Below, piece after piece: positions 37,106-45,459 of a stretch of DNA of 64,000 nucleotides. Numbering within the stretch: position 1 is the first letter of the stretch; every line of letters starts with the position of its first letter. The position numbers and the translations under genes are program-made. The DNA comes from Mesorhizobium erdmanii USDA 3471 (GTDB lineage Bacteria > Pseudomonadota > Alphaproteobacteria > Rhizobiales > Rhizobiaceae): assembly GCF_000472705.1 (NCBI RefSeq), contig NZ_AXAE01000031.1, forward strand, positions 1 to 64,000. The letters run 5' to 3'. The notes below the pieces were generated by a model. The model saw nothing but the letters and a program-made list of their open reading frames with translations, did no database searches and was not told where the DNA came from.

Positions 37106-37627
37106 CTAAAGCCCCGTCGGCATCAGGCCGGCCAGCCAGTTCACGGAACGCTTTGCCGCGTCGGCGGTGGCCGAGGCGGCGCGGCCGAGATCGGTCTTGA
37201 CCACGGCATAGCCGTTCTTCGTGCGGTAGAGCACGCCGGTTCCGCCATCGACCACCTGTTCATAGGCGACAGGGCGGGCGGCGTCCGCTTCGACGGCCGT
37301 CGTCGGCGAGCCGACCGGGACACTCGGCCGATGGCTCAGTTCCGGCGGCAGCGGGCTTTCCGTCCGAACGATCTTGCTGGCGGGCTTCAGGTCCGGGCGG
37401 GACGCGATCGCGGCCAGTTGCGAGGAGGTCGACGAGCCCTTGGTGCGGCAGATGCCGGACACCAGCGGATAGTCGAAATTGCGCTCGTGCAGGATCTGGC
37501 TTTTCATCGCGGCCTCGCACTCGGCGATGGTCGACCATTTGGCCGGCGTCTCGCCGATATATTCGCAGAGCTTGGCGTCGCAGTCGCAGCCGACAATGGT
37601 CATGGCGACAAGGGCGGTCTTGATCAC
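37106..37627 (-). CDS. exported Cys-containing protein of unknown function
   Basis: A 173-residue protein beginning with a short hydrophobic stretch (MIKTALVAMTIVGCDCDAKL) that may be a signal peptide or lipobox-like region. Cysteines cluster in the first 60 residues (CDCDAKLCEY, AECEAAM, GICRTKG). The C-terminal half is Pro/Ala-rich. GTG start at 37627 with AAGGGA upstream. No family recognised. Confidence 0.65.
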   Translation of the reverse strand: MIKTALVAMTIVGCDCDAKLCEYIGETPAKWSTIAECEAAMKSQILHERNFDYPLVSGICRTKGSSTSSQLAAIASRPDLKPASKIVRTESPLPPELSHRPSVPVGSPTTAVEADAARPVAYEQVVDGGTGVLYRTKNGYAVVKTDLGRAASATADAAKRSVNWLAGLMPTGL

Positions 37628-37774
37628 GGGTCTCGTCCCTTCGAGATGCCCCCCGGCAGCCCATTCAGGTAATACTGCCTCATTCCATCGCGCGCGAACA
37701 AGGCTGGATTTGGCCGCGATTATGGAATGAGCGTGGCGAAGTCTCCGATCTCGGCCGTGCGTGGCCGAAAGGCC

Positions 37775-38905
37775 TCAATAATCGTAGACGTGTTCGAGCC
37801 TGGCGCCGGCCTTCATCAGCGACGGCAGCACCAGATGCAGCTTGCGCACGGCGACGACCATGCCGGTGCGGCGTGTCGAGGGATCGGCAGGCAGCGGATA
37901 GCTGAACAGGATGCGCATGCCTTCGGGAATGGCGATCGCGTCGGTCGACAGCATGGTGACCATGATCTCGTCATTGCCGCCGATCTCGACGAAGGAGACA
38001 CCCTTGTCGATCAGCCGCGGGATCATGTCGGTGAAGACCTGGTAGCGCCTGGTGACGAAGATGGTGCCGTCGGCGCCGTAATCGCGCTCCAGCAAGGTGT
38101 CGGGCTCGTTGCGGGTGGCTTCGCCGACCGGACCCTTGGCCCAGACATGGACATCGAGGAAGGCCGGATCGGAGGTGGCGGCGAGGGCCTTCTTGATCAG
38201 GCCGGCATAGCCTTGCTTGATGGTGTCGGCGAGACCAAAGGCGAGCTTGCGTTCGCTGGTGCGGATGGAACTGTCGCCCGGCGCCGGTTGCACGGCAAAC
38301 AGACCGGCGCGCTTCTCGGCATAGGGGAACTGGTACCACGGCACCTGGTCGAGGAAAGCAGCATAGTCCGCCGCCACCTTGGCCTGATAGATGTCGGCGG
38401 CGGTGCGCTTGGCCGATGTCGCCTCGGTGATGCGGCCGACCGTGTTCTCATAGGCCCACTGCAAGATATGCTCGATCGAGTGGCTGGTGCCGATGATGAC
38501 CAGCATCTGGTGGTTGGCATAATTGAACTTGTAGGGAGAACTGGCGCGGATCACCGTCGCGTAGTCCTGCCAGAAGCGGCCGACATAGGACCAATAGGGA
38601 AAGCCGCTCGGCTGGTCCTTGGCGACGAAGCCTGCATATTCGCGCGCGGCGTAGACGATCGCCCATTCCGGATAGGTCAGGAAGGTCGATTCCTCCGGCC
38701 TTTGATAGCCGGGGATTTCGGCGCGCACCTTGTCCGCCAGTGCCTTGGGCGGCGCGCCGTCGGCAATGCCCGGCAGAGGCGTCTTGTCGAGCGATGGCGT
38801 GGTCAGGAAGCCGTAGCTCAGCCCGACGACCGGGATGAGGACGACGATGACGATCAGCCACACGATCGTCTTGATGAGGCGCTTTATCAAGCGGAACAGG
38901 AACAT
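37775..38905 (-). CDS. membrane-anchored protein of unknown function
   Basis: A 376-residue protein with one N-terminal membrane helix (TIVWLIVIVVLIPVVGLSYG) and a large periplasmic part rich in aromatic residues (YPEWAIVYAAREYAGFVAK; NYANHQMLVIIGTSHSIEH). No known domain. Its start is 6 bp after the stop of the four-helix protein at 38912-39346, so the two form an operon and may act together in the envelope. Confidence 0.72.
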   Translation of the reverse strand: MFLFRLIKRLIKTIVWLIVIVVLIPVVGLSYGFLTTPSLDKTPLPGIADGAPPKALADKVRAEIPGYQRPEESTFLTYPEWAIVYAAREYAGFVAKDQPSGFPYWSYVGRFWQDYATVIRASSPYKFNYANHQMLVIIGTSHSIEHILQWAYENTVGRITEATSAKRTAADIYQAKVAADYAAFLDQVPWYQFPYAEKRAGLFAVQPAPGDSSIRTSERKLAFGLADTIKQGYAGLIKKALAATSDPAFLDVHVWAKGPVGEATRNEPDTLLERDYGADGTIFVTRRYQVFTDMIPRLIDKGVSFVEIGGNDEIMVTMLSTDAIAIPEGMRILFSYPLPADPSTRRTGMVVAVRKLHLVLPSLMKAGARLEHVYDY

Positions 38906-38911
38906 GGCCGG

Positions 38912-39346
38912 TCAGGCCGTGGCGAAGTGGTCGTATATGCGCTTCGACAGCCAGAAGCCGACATAGACGGCGAAGCCGCCAATGACGAGATGCGGCAGGT
39001 TGGCGAAGAAGCGGGTGGGGAACTCGATGTCGTTCAAGGAGCGGAAGCCGTTGATGAAGATGCCGGCATCGAGGCAGCCGGAGCCGGTGATCAGACCGAG
39101 CACGCCGTCGAACAGATAGACCGAGCCGAACAGCTTGAAATAGAACACCGCCTGGCGGTGCGAGATGAAGGCGGCGGCCAGCGCCCAAACGCCGGAGAAG
39201 GCGTGCAGCAGGTCGTCGTACCATTGCAACGAGAACAGGCCGAACAGATTGCCGTTGGCGTCGTTGAACGCCGGTATTTCGCCGATGGCTACGACGGCGA
39301 AGAACAGGAAAGCATAGGCAACGGCAAGCTTCTGGATCAGTGTCAT
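38912..39346 (-). CDS. four-helix membrane protein of unknown function
   Basis: A 144-residue integral membrane protein with about four helices (LAVAYAFLFFAVVAIGEI at the start, LPHLVIGGFAVYVGFWL near the end), Trp/Tyr/Phe-rich. AGGGGGA lies 8 nt before the ATG at 39346; an upstream ATG at 39373 is less likely. First gene of the two-gene operon with the 376-residue protein. Confidence 0.75.
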   Translation of the reverse strand: MTLIQKLAVAYAFLFFAVVAIGEIPAFNDANGNLFGLFSLQWYDDLLHAFSGVWALAAAFISHRQAVFYFKLFGSVYLFDGVLGLITGSGCLDAGIFINGFRSLNDIEFPTRFFANLPHLVIGGFAVYVGFWLSKRIYDHFATA

Positions 39347-39422
39347 GAAGTATCCCCCTTCAAGGGAGTCCATTCGCTAACGCTACTCTGCCGGTCGCCT
39401 GACGAGGTTTTCTGCACTTCCG

Positions 39423-39482
39423 ATGCTCACGGACCTATGTCCGCTCCGCTTCGGTTCTCGAAACCCACGCCATGCGCCTCGG
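39423..39482. repeat. GCTCACG/CGCTCCGCTTCGGTTCTCG repeat, copy B
   Basis: TGCTCACGGACCTATGTCCG followed by CTCCGCTTCGGTTCTCGAAA aligns with the repeat at 29285-29346, with the same CTCGGC end. Confidence 0.65.
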
Positions 39483-40012
39483 CAGAGCGCGTTATCAAAC
39501 GGGCTCCGACACCTTCAAACGTTAGCTGATTTTGCCGCCGGTTGCAGCCCCGACGGAAGACACCATAAAAATGCGGGGAATAGGCCACAAAAGACAGTCG
39601 GCGCCGGGATTTCTCCCAGCGCCTCCCTGTCAGATCAGGACACGGTCGCGGCAGCAACTTCCGTAAAGTCGTCGCGCCATGCCGGCCTTGATTTTGACGG
39701 TCCTGCCAGTCACCACCCGAGGGCAGCGTCCGTTCGGGACCTCGCCGGTCTCAACCCTTGCGGGTTTTGCCCTGCGGCCATCGAAGGTTTTTGCCGTTCT
39801 TCATGGCAGCATCGGTCCGCCGTCGGCGTTGGCACGCTTTCCGCGGCCCCGTAGGTCTCGGCATCCACCCCTCGAACAGGCGAGCCTGCTCTCGATCTGG
39901 GCCGTACGGGCCTCAGGAAATCTGCCTTTCACTTCCGCCTTTCGGCTTGGCGATCGGTAGCCGCCTGAGATGGGTTGAACTTACGCCGGGTAAGGGATTT
40001 GGGGAATGGCCC

Positions 40013-40056
40013 CGGTCCTGTGGATAACGGGATTATCGGGGACCGTTTGCCAACGG
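40013..40056 (+). promoter_or_regulatory. alternative hairpins upstream of the lipid kinase
   Basis: CGGTCC...GGATAA...TTATC...GGACCG forms one hairpin; CCGTT-TGCC-AACGG, which shares the CCG of the first, forms another. They are mutually exclusive. About 160 nt upstream of the kinase start. A regulatory leader is possible but there is no T-run. Confidence 0.3.
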
Positions 40057-40215
40057 CCCCGGAATTTCGGCGCCGACTGGCTTAGACAGCCTGCCCCCGC
40101 TTTTCGCGGCTCCGACCGACAGCACCCCTTGCTCCGCCGGCGGGGTCAGGTTTCAATGCCGTTAAAGAACTGGGCCGGCAAAGGGTCGCCTATGGCTCGG
40201 CGCCGGGGAGGGTGC

Positions 40216-41157
40216 GTGTTGAAAGTCGGGGTGGTTCTCAATCCGATTGCCGGTGGCGGCCGGCTGAAACGGCATTGGCCTGAAGTCGCTGTTTCGCTGA
40301 AGAAGCACTTCGGCGATTTCGAGTTGCGTGAGACGCAAGCCGAGGGCGATGCCGAACGGCTGGCGATCGACCTCGCGGCCAGTGGCTTCGACCTGGTGAT
40401 CGCGGCCGGCGGCGACGGCACGGCGAGTGAAGTCGCCGATGGCCTGCTGCAGGCCTTCGAGGAGAGCGGCCGGATGACCGAACTTGGCCTGCTGCCATGC
40501 GGCACCGGCATCGATTTCGCGCGCGGGCTCGGCCTGCCGAAGGCGGTGGACGCGACCCTGGAGCGGATTGCCGGGGCGAAGGCAAGAGCCGTCGATGCCG
40601 GCCGCATCTGCTACATCGACGACCATGGCGCGCTGGCCAGCCGCCACTTCATCAACATTGCCAGCCTTGGCCTCTCGGGGGCGACGGACCGGGCCGTCAA
40701 TGCCGACAAGCGCAAGGGCAAGATGTCGGCCAAGGCGCTGTTCCTGTGGCGCACCGTGGTCGAGTTCATCCGCTACCGCTTTCAGGATGTGCGCATCACC
40801 GTCGATGACGGCACGCCGGTCGAAGCGCGCATGGCGCTGGTGGCGGTGGCCAACGGCAAATTCTTCGGCGGCGGCATGATGATCGCGCCGGACGCCGAAC
40901 TCACCGATGGAGAGTTCGACATCGTCATCCTGCGCGCGGCGGGCAAGCTGAAGCTGATCTGGGACATCCGCCTGCTTTATGGCGGCCGCCACCGCAACCA
41001 TCCGGCGATCACCATCCTGCGTGGCCGAACAGTGGTGGTCGAACCGCTCGGCGACGTGGAAAAGAATGGCGCGCTGGTCGACATAGACGGCGAGTCGCCC
41101 GGACGCATACCGGCGACTTTCGAGATCCTGCCCGGTGCGCTGACGCTGAGGTACTGA
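40216..41157 (+). CDS. diacylglycerol/sphingosine kinase-like lipid kinase (YegS/DagK_cat)
   Basis: A 313-residue lipid kinase. The ATP-binding start VLKVGVVLNPIAGGGRLKRH, the catalytic-loop glycine motif GGDGTASEVADGL near residues 65-77 and GTGIDFARGLGLP are all present. It phosphorylates diacylglycerol or a similar lipid at the inner membrane surface; bacterial relatives recycle lipids from polysaccharide or phospholipid turnover. The start is taken as GTG 40216, 4 nt after GGGGAGG; TTG 40219 is an alternative. A longer form from 40006 would add a non-conserved Arg/Pro-rich tail. Confidence 0.85.
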   Translation: MLKVGVVLNPIAGGGRLKRHWPEVAVSLKKHFGDFELRETQAEGDAERLAIDLAASGFDLVIAAGGDGTASEVADGLLQAFEESGRMTELGLLPCGTGIDFARGLGLPKAVDATLERIAGAKARAVDAGRICYIDDHGALASRHFINIASLGLSGATDRAVNADKRKGKMSAKALFLWRTVVEFIRYRFQDVRITVDDGTPVEARMALVAVANGKFFGGGMMIAPDAELTDGEFDIVILRAAGKLKLIWDIRLLYGGRHRNHPAITILRGRTVVVEPLGDVEKNGALVDIDGESPGRIPATFEILPGALTLRY

Positions 41158-41493
41158 GCCGTACCTCGTCACCCCAGGGCGGAGCGGCCGCGCAGCGGCG
41201 TCGCGGAGACCCTGGGATCCAGCCGCGACTCCGAAGCGGCGCGGCGCTGCAGAATTCTGCCTGTTGCATTCTTCGTCTGACATCACGGAATGGATCCTCG
41301 GGTCTGCGCGGTCGCTTCGCGTCCGCTCCGCCCGTGGATGACGAAGTGATTGGTGTTCCGGCCAATCGCCAGGGCATACGGTCCCGTCAGGCTCTACCAG
41401 ACAAAACCAGTTACAGTTCCGATTCAAGTTCCTACGGCCTTGATTCTGAATGTTCGCCTACATTGTTGATTTTACTAATTAATTTTGTCGGCT
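41158..41493. other. gene-free stretch with composite repeat
   Basis: 336 bp. 41165-41347 is the inverted-repeat element described separately. The remaining 146 bp (41348-41493) is AT-rich, with no palindrome or gene seen. Confidence 0.6.
41165..41347. repeat. composite inverted-repeat element (MITE-like), copy 2
   Basis: About 183 bp: CTCGTCACCCCAGGGCGGAG on the left and CGTGGATGACGAAGTG on the right, with internal CTGGGATCCA and TGGATCCTCGGGTCTGCGC units and a central GCAGAATTC. It matches 11751-11941 in order and spacing. Confidence 0.75.
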
Positions 41494-42411
41494 TCAAATC
41501 TCCAGCTTGGCCGGGAAACCGGGCGCGCGCAGGTCGGTGCCAACGGCATCCTCAAGCAATTTGACGATCTGGGTCGACCAGGCGCCGCCGCCATAGGTTT
41601 CCTTGCCCTGCTCAAAAATTGCTTTGACGCCTGACGCCAGCTCGAGCGGCACGCCGAAATCCTTGCCCATGCCCAGCGCGAAGCCGAGGTCCTTCAGCGC
41701 CAGGTCCATGGTGAAGCCGATGTCGTAAGAACCGTTGAGGACGAGCTGGCTCTCGGTCTCGTGGACGAAGCTGTTGCCGGAGGAGGCAACGATGGCATGG
41801 TAGGATTGGGCGAGGTCGAGCCCGCCCTGCTTGGCCAGCATCAGCGCCTCGCCGGCGGCGACGAGATGGATGAAGGCCAGCATGTTGGTGATCACCTTGA
41901 TGACCGCCGCCGAGCCGATCGGCCCCATCAGGAAGGAGCGCGCGCACATTGCCTCGATGGCCGGGCGATGGCGTTCGTAAAGCGCGGCATCACCGCCGAC
42001 CAGCGCGGTGATTTTACCGACCGCCGCCAGATGCACGCCGCCGGTGACCGGGCATTCCAATGTCTCGACACCCTTGGCCGAGGCGAGCGCGGCGAGCCGC
42101 ACGATCTCGTCGCGGCCGTTGGTCGACATCTCGATCCAGGTGCCGCCCTTGGGGAGGCCTTCGAGCAACCCGCCGGGTCCGGCCAGAACGACCTCGCTGA
42201 CCTTGGGCGAGGGCAGGCAGGTTACGGCGTTGCCGGCGAGGGCGGCGGCCGCGGCCGGGCTGTCGGCTGATGTGGCGCCGAGCGCGACGAGGCGTTCGAC
42301 CGCGGCCGGGTCGCGGTCGAAGACCGTCACGGCAAAACCGTTGCGGATCAGGCTGGCGGCAAGGTTGCCGCCGAGATGGCCGAGGCCGATGAAGGCGTAG
42401 CGTTCGCTCAT
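41494..42411 (-). CDS. NAD(P)-dependent beta-hydroxyacid dehydrogenase (3-HIBADH family)
   Basis: A 305-residue dehydrogenase. The N-terminal Rossmann motif is FIGLGHLGGNLA. The central CPVTGGVHLAAVGKITALVGG is the substrate-binding block, and K172 in AVIKVITNM is the catalytic lysine. Members oxidise 3-hydroxyisobutyrate, tartronate semialdehyde, 6-phosphogluconate-like or other beta-hydroxyacids. Its start ATG overlaps the stop of the enolase-superfamily gene (ATGA), so it is the third gene of a coupled operon. Confidence 0.87.
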   Translation of the reverse strand: MSERYAFIGLGHLGGNLAASLIRNGFAVTVFDRDPAAVERLVALGATSADSPAAAAALAGNAVTCLPSPKVSEVVLAGPGGLLEGLPKGGTWIEMSTNGRDEIVRLAALASAKGVETLECPVTGGVHLAAVGKITALVGGDAALYERHRPAIEAMCARSFLMGPIGSAAVIKVITNMLAFIHLVAAGEALMLAKQGGLDLAQSYHAIVASSGNSFVHETESQLVLNGSYDIGFTMDLALKDLGFALGMGKDFGVPLELASGVKAIFEQGKETYGGGAWSTQIVKLLEDAVGTDLRAPGFPAKLEI

Positions 42412-43622
42412 GGCATCAGCGGCGTCTGCATCATCTGCAGATGCAAATCCTTGCCGGTGTAGGGATGCGCGTCGCAGACCGCTTCGTTGAGCTCGACGCC
42501 CAACCCTGGTTCCTTCGACGGGATGACATTGCCGTCCTGCCACTCGATCTTCTTCTTCAACAGCGTGGCGTGGAAACCGTCCCACTGCTTCAGCGATTCC
42601 AGGATGAGGAAGTTGGGCAGCGTCACCGCCAGCTGGATATTGGCGGCACCGACGATCGGCCCGCAATAGCAATGCGGGGCGACCTGGATGTGGTAGGCCT
42701 CGGCCATCGCGGCGATCTTCTTGGTTTCGAGAATGCCGCCGGAGCGGCCAAGGTCCGGCTGCAGGATGGTCGCGGCGCGGTTCTCGATGACGCGTGCGAA
42801 TTCGGATTTGGTCGTCAGCCGCTCACCGGTGGCGATGGGGATCGAAGTCGCGCGGGCCACTTGCGCCATCACCTCTGGCATGTCGGGCGGCACCGGCTCC
42901 TCGAACCACAAGGGATCATAGGGCTCGATGGCGCGCGCCATGCGCAGCGCGCCCGAAGCGGTGAACTGGCCGTGCGTGCCGAACAATATGTCGGCGCGGG
43001 TGCCGACCGCCTCGCGGATCGCCTTGATCATGCGGGTGGAGATGTCGATGTCGAGCAGGCGCGGCTGATGGCCGTCGAAGGCGGTGTAGGGGCCGGCCGG
43101 GTCGAGCTTGACGGCATTGAAGCCCTGCTCGACATATTCGAGCGCGCAGGCCGCCGCCATTTCGGGGTCGTTGTAGACATTCCTGCCGTCCGGCGCGTCC
43201 TCGGAATGGACGCTGCCGGTGTGCGGGTAGAGGTAGGTGTAGGAGCGCAGCGTCTCGTGCACCTGGCCGCCGAGCAGCTTGTAGACCGGCTTGTTCGCTT
43301 CCTTGCCGACGATGTCCCAGCAGGCCATTTCGAGCGCCGAAAAACAGCCCATGCCGGAAACGTCGGGGCGCTGGGTGAAGCCTGACGAATATGCTCGGCG
43401 GAAGAAATTCTCGATGTCGTGCGGATCGCGGCCGACGAGATAGCGCTCGGCCATGTCCTCGACCATCTTGGCCGTGATGTGGGCGGAGAAGGTGGCGTTG
43501 TAGGCTTCGCCGTAACCGACGACACCGCCATCCGTGGTCAGCTTGACGAAGATGAAATACTTGCCGCCGATGCCGGGCGGCGGGTTGCCGACAACCCAGG
43601 TCTTGACGTCGGTGATCTTCAT
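42408..43622 (-). CDS. mandelate racemase/muconate lactonizing enzyme family dehydratase
   Basis: A 404-residue enolase-superfamily enzyme. The N-terminal capping domain runs from MKITDVKTWVVGNPPPG. The barrel has AVKLDP (K172-x-D174), FGTHGQF, WFEEPVPPD, TGERL, LQPDLGRSGG and HCYCGPI, a metal- and base-residue pattern typical of sugar-acid dehydratases (galactonate or gluconate type) rather than true mandelate racemase. GGAGG precedes the ATG. The start overlaps the GMC stop and its stop overlaps the dehydrogenase start. Substrate not assignable. Confidence 0.87.
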   Translation of the reverse strand: MKITDVKTWVVGNPPPGIGGKYFIFVKLTTDGGVVGYGEAYNATFSAHITAKMVEDMAERYLVGRDPHDIENFFRRAYSSGFTQRPDVSGMGCFSALEMACWDIVGKEANKPVYKLLGGQVHETLRSYTYLYPHTGSVHSEDAPDGRNVYNDPEMAAACALEYVEQGFNAVKLDPAGPYTAFDGHQPRLLDIDISTRMIKAIREAVGTRADILFGTHGQFTASGALRMARAIEPYDPLWFEEPVPPDMPEVMAQVARATSIPIATGERLTTKSEFARVIENRAATILQPDLGRSGGILETKKIAAMAEAYHIQVAPHCYCGPIVGAANIQLAVTLPNFLILESLKQWDGFHATLLKKKIEWQDGNVIPSKEPGLGVELNEAVCDAHPYTGKDLHLQMMQTPLMP

Positions 43623-45235
43623 TTGTGGTCCTCCAGAACCAGTTCGGCGCCCTTCCACCCGGTCATGACCGAGGCGGCGTTGGTGTTGCCGGTGATGTTG
43701 TCGGGAAAGATCGAGGCGTCGATGACGCGCAAGCCTTCAATGCCATGCACTTTGAGGCGCGGATCGACGACGGCGCGCGCGGGGTCGGGACCCATGCGGC
43801 AGGTCGACACCGGGTGATAGACAGTGCCGGAGCGCTTCCTGAAATCGGTGATCAGGTCGGCGTCCGACTGGATCGACGGGCCGGGCAGGACCTCTTCCTT
43901 GATGATTTCCGCCATGGCAGGCATCGAGGCGATCTTGCGCACGAACTTCACCGCCGCCAGCATTTCCTCGACATCGGCGTTGGTCGAATAGGCGTTGGCG
44001 ACGATTTTGGGGTAATCCAGCGGGTTGCTGGAGCGGATCATGATCTCGCCGCGGCTCGACGGGCGGCAGTTGGACAGGCCGATGGAAAAGCCCGGCCACG
44101 GGTCGGGCGTCAGGATCGGGCGTTCGCCGCTCTTCGGGATGACGGTGGAGAAGGCCTGGAAATAGAGCTGCATGTTGGGGCGCGAGAAGGCCGGGTCGGT
44201 GCGGAAGAAGCCGCCGCCATGGTTCATCGACAGCGACAGCGGCCCGGAGCGCGTCAGTATGTATTGCATGCCGACCAGGAGCTTGCCCCACCAGGGACGC
44301 AGGATCTGGTTCAGCGTCGGCACCTTGCCCTTGAAGGTGTAGTTGATGCCGACATGGTCCTGCAGATTGGCGCCGACATTTTCGTTTGCGTGCAAGATCG
44401 GAATGCCCAGGCCTTGCAAAAGTGCCGAGGGGCCGACTCCCGACAATTGCAGCAGCTGCGGCGAGTTGATCGAGCCTGCCGAAAGAATGATCTCGCGGCC
44501 GGCACGGACCGTCTTCGTCCGACCGTTCTGCAGATACTCGACGCCGACGGCACGCTTGCCTTCGAACAGGATTCTGCTCGCCAGCGCGTTGGTCTCGACG
44601 CGGACATTGCCGCGCCTCATCGCCGGGCGCAGGAAGGCGCGTGCCGCCGACATGCGGCGGCCGTTCTTGGTCGAAATCTGGTAGGTGCCGACGCCTTCCT
44701 GGGCGGCGCCGTTGAAATCGGGATTGAGCGGCAGGCCGGCCTGCTGGCCGGCGGCGAGATAGCGCCTGGTCAGGGGGTGGACGGCGTTCGTCGTTTCGCT
44801 GATGTGCAGGGGGCCGCCGGTGCCGCGCCATCTGTCGGCGCCGGCCTCATTGTCCTCGAGCGCCTTGAAGGCAGGCAGCAGATCGTCATAGCCCCAGCCG
44901 GGATTGCCGGCGTCGCGCCAGTCGTCGAAATCCTCGCGTGCGCCCCTGATCCAGACCATGGCGTTGATCGAGCTCGACCCGCCGAGCAGCTTGCCGCGCG
45001 GCCAGTGGTCGACATTGCCGCCAAGGCCGGGATCGGCTTCGGTCTTGTAGTTCCAGTTGACGGCCGGATCGAAGAAGGTCTTGCCGTAACCGAGCGGCAT
45101 CTGCACGTAGAAGCGGCGGTCGCTTCCGCCCGCCTCAAGCACCAGCACCGAAAAGCGGCCCGAAGCCGACAGTTTGTCGGCGAGCACCGAGCCGGCCGAG
45201 CCGGAGCCGACGATAATGAAGTCATAGGTCTGCAT
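43619..45235 (-). CDS. GMC-family FAD oxidoreductase
   Basis: A 538-residue glucose-methanol-choline oxidoreductase. The ADP-binding motif FIIVGSGSAGSVLADKL is at the N-terminus, the GMC signature GKLLGGSSSINAMVWIRG near residue 80, GAGREIILSAGSINSPQ-type block (here AGREIILSAGSINSPQ) near 255 and the catalytic His in TVYHPVSTCRMG near 485. It oxidises an alcohol, polyol or sugar. First gene of the operon feeding the dehydratase and dehydrogenase, so it may act on a sugar or sugar-acid precursor. It is choline-dehydrogenase-like in length, but no betaine genes are nearby. Confidence 0.9.
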   Translation of the reverse strand: MQTYDFIIVGSGSAGSVLADKLSASGRFSVLVLEAGGSDRRFYVQMPLGYGKTFFDPAVNWNYKTEADPGLGGNVDHWPRGKLLGGSSSINAMVWIRGAREDFDDWRDAGNPGWGYDDLLPAFKALEDNEAGADRWRGTGGPLHISETTNAVHPLTRRYLAAGQQAGLPLNPDFNGAAQEGVGTYQISTKNGRRMSAARAFLRPAMRRGNVRVETNALASRILFEGKRAVGVEYLQNGRTKTVRAGREIILSAGSINSPQLLQLSGVGPSALLQGLGIPILHANENVGANLQDHVGINYTFKGKVPTLNQILRPWWGKLLVGMQYILTRSGPLSLSMNHGGGFFRTDPAFSRPNMQLYFQAFSTVIPKSGERPILTPDPWPGFSIGLSNCRPSSRGEIMIRSSNPLDYPKIVANAYSTNADVEEMLAAVKFVRKIASMPAMAEIIKEEVLPGPSIQSDADLITDFRKRSGTVYHPVSTCRMGPDPARAVVDPRLKVHGIEGLRVIDASIFPDNITGNTNAASVMTGWKGAELVLEDHK

Positions 45236-45410
45236 GATGGGTCTGGGCGGTTCCTGAAATCCGGCCGCAGCCTAGACGCCACGGGTTCATCGCGTCGCCG
45301 GGCCTTCCGGCATCGGTTGTGAAAAAAGCGACTGGCATATCTGGCCGGTTTGCGGGGAATCCCGACAATCGCGCTTGATATGCACCGGCCCGGCAGCCTA
45401 TGCGGTGATC

Positions 45411-45432
45411 TTGTTTTTCGGAATCATGCTCT
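45411..45432. repeat. partial GAGCATGA/TCATGCTC-type repeat fragment
   Basis: TTTTTCGGAATCATGCTCT resembles the right half of the palindrome at 3030-3081. The left half is not seen. It lies just upstream of purC. Confidence 0.4.
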
Positions 45433-45459
45433 GGCCAACTGCGGAAGGCAGGAAATCAT

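Larger units (their letters stand above)
39347..40215. other. long gene-free, GC-rich structured region
   Basis: About 870 bp without a convincing gene; open frames on the plus strand are Arg/Pro/Ala-rich and lack start signals. Holds a dispersed repeat (39423-39482), a GGCGCCGGGA...CCCAGCGCC hairpin near 39600 and a nested hairpin set at 40013-40056. RNase P, tmRNA and SRP RNA signatures were looked for and not found. Confidence 0.5.

Noticed and set aside
39423..39854. Plus-strand frame of 143 codons in the structured region.
   Set aside because: No start signal, Arg/Pro/Ser-rich composition and overlap with a dispersed repeat.
40018..40026. TGTGGATAA, a DnaA-box match, considered as part of a replication origin.
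   Set aside because: A single box without repeats or neighbouring dnaA, dnaN, repABC or hemE-type genes; chance or hairpin part.
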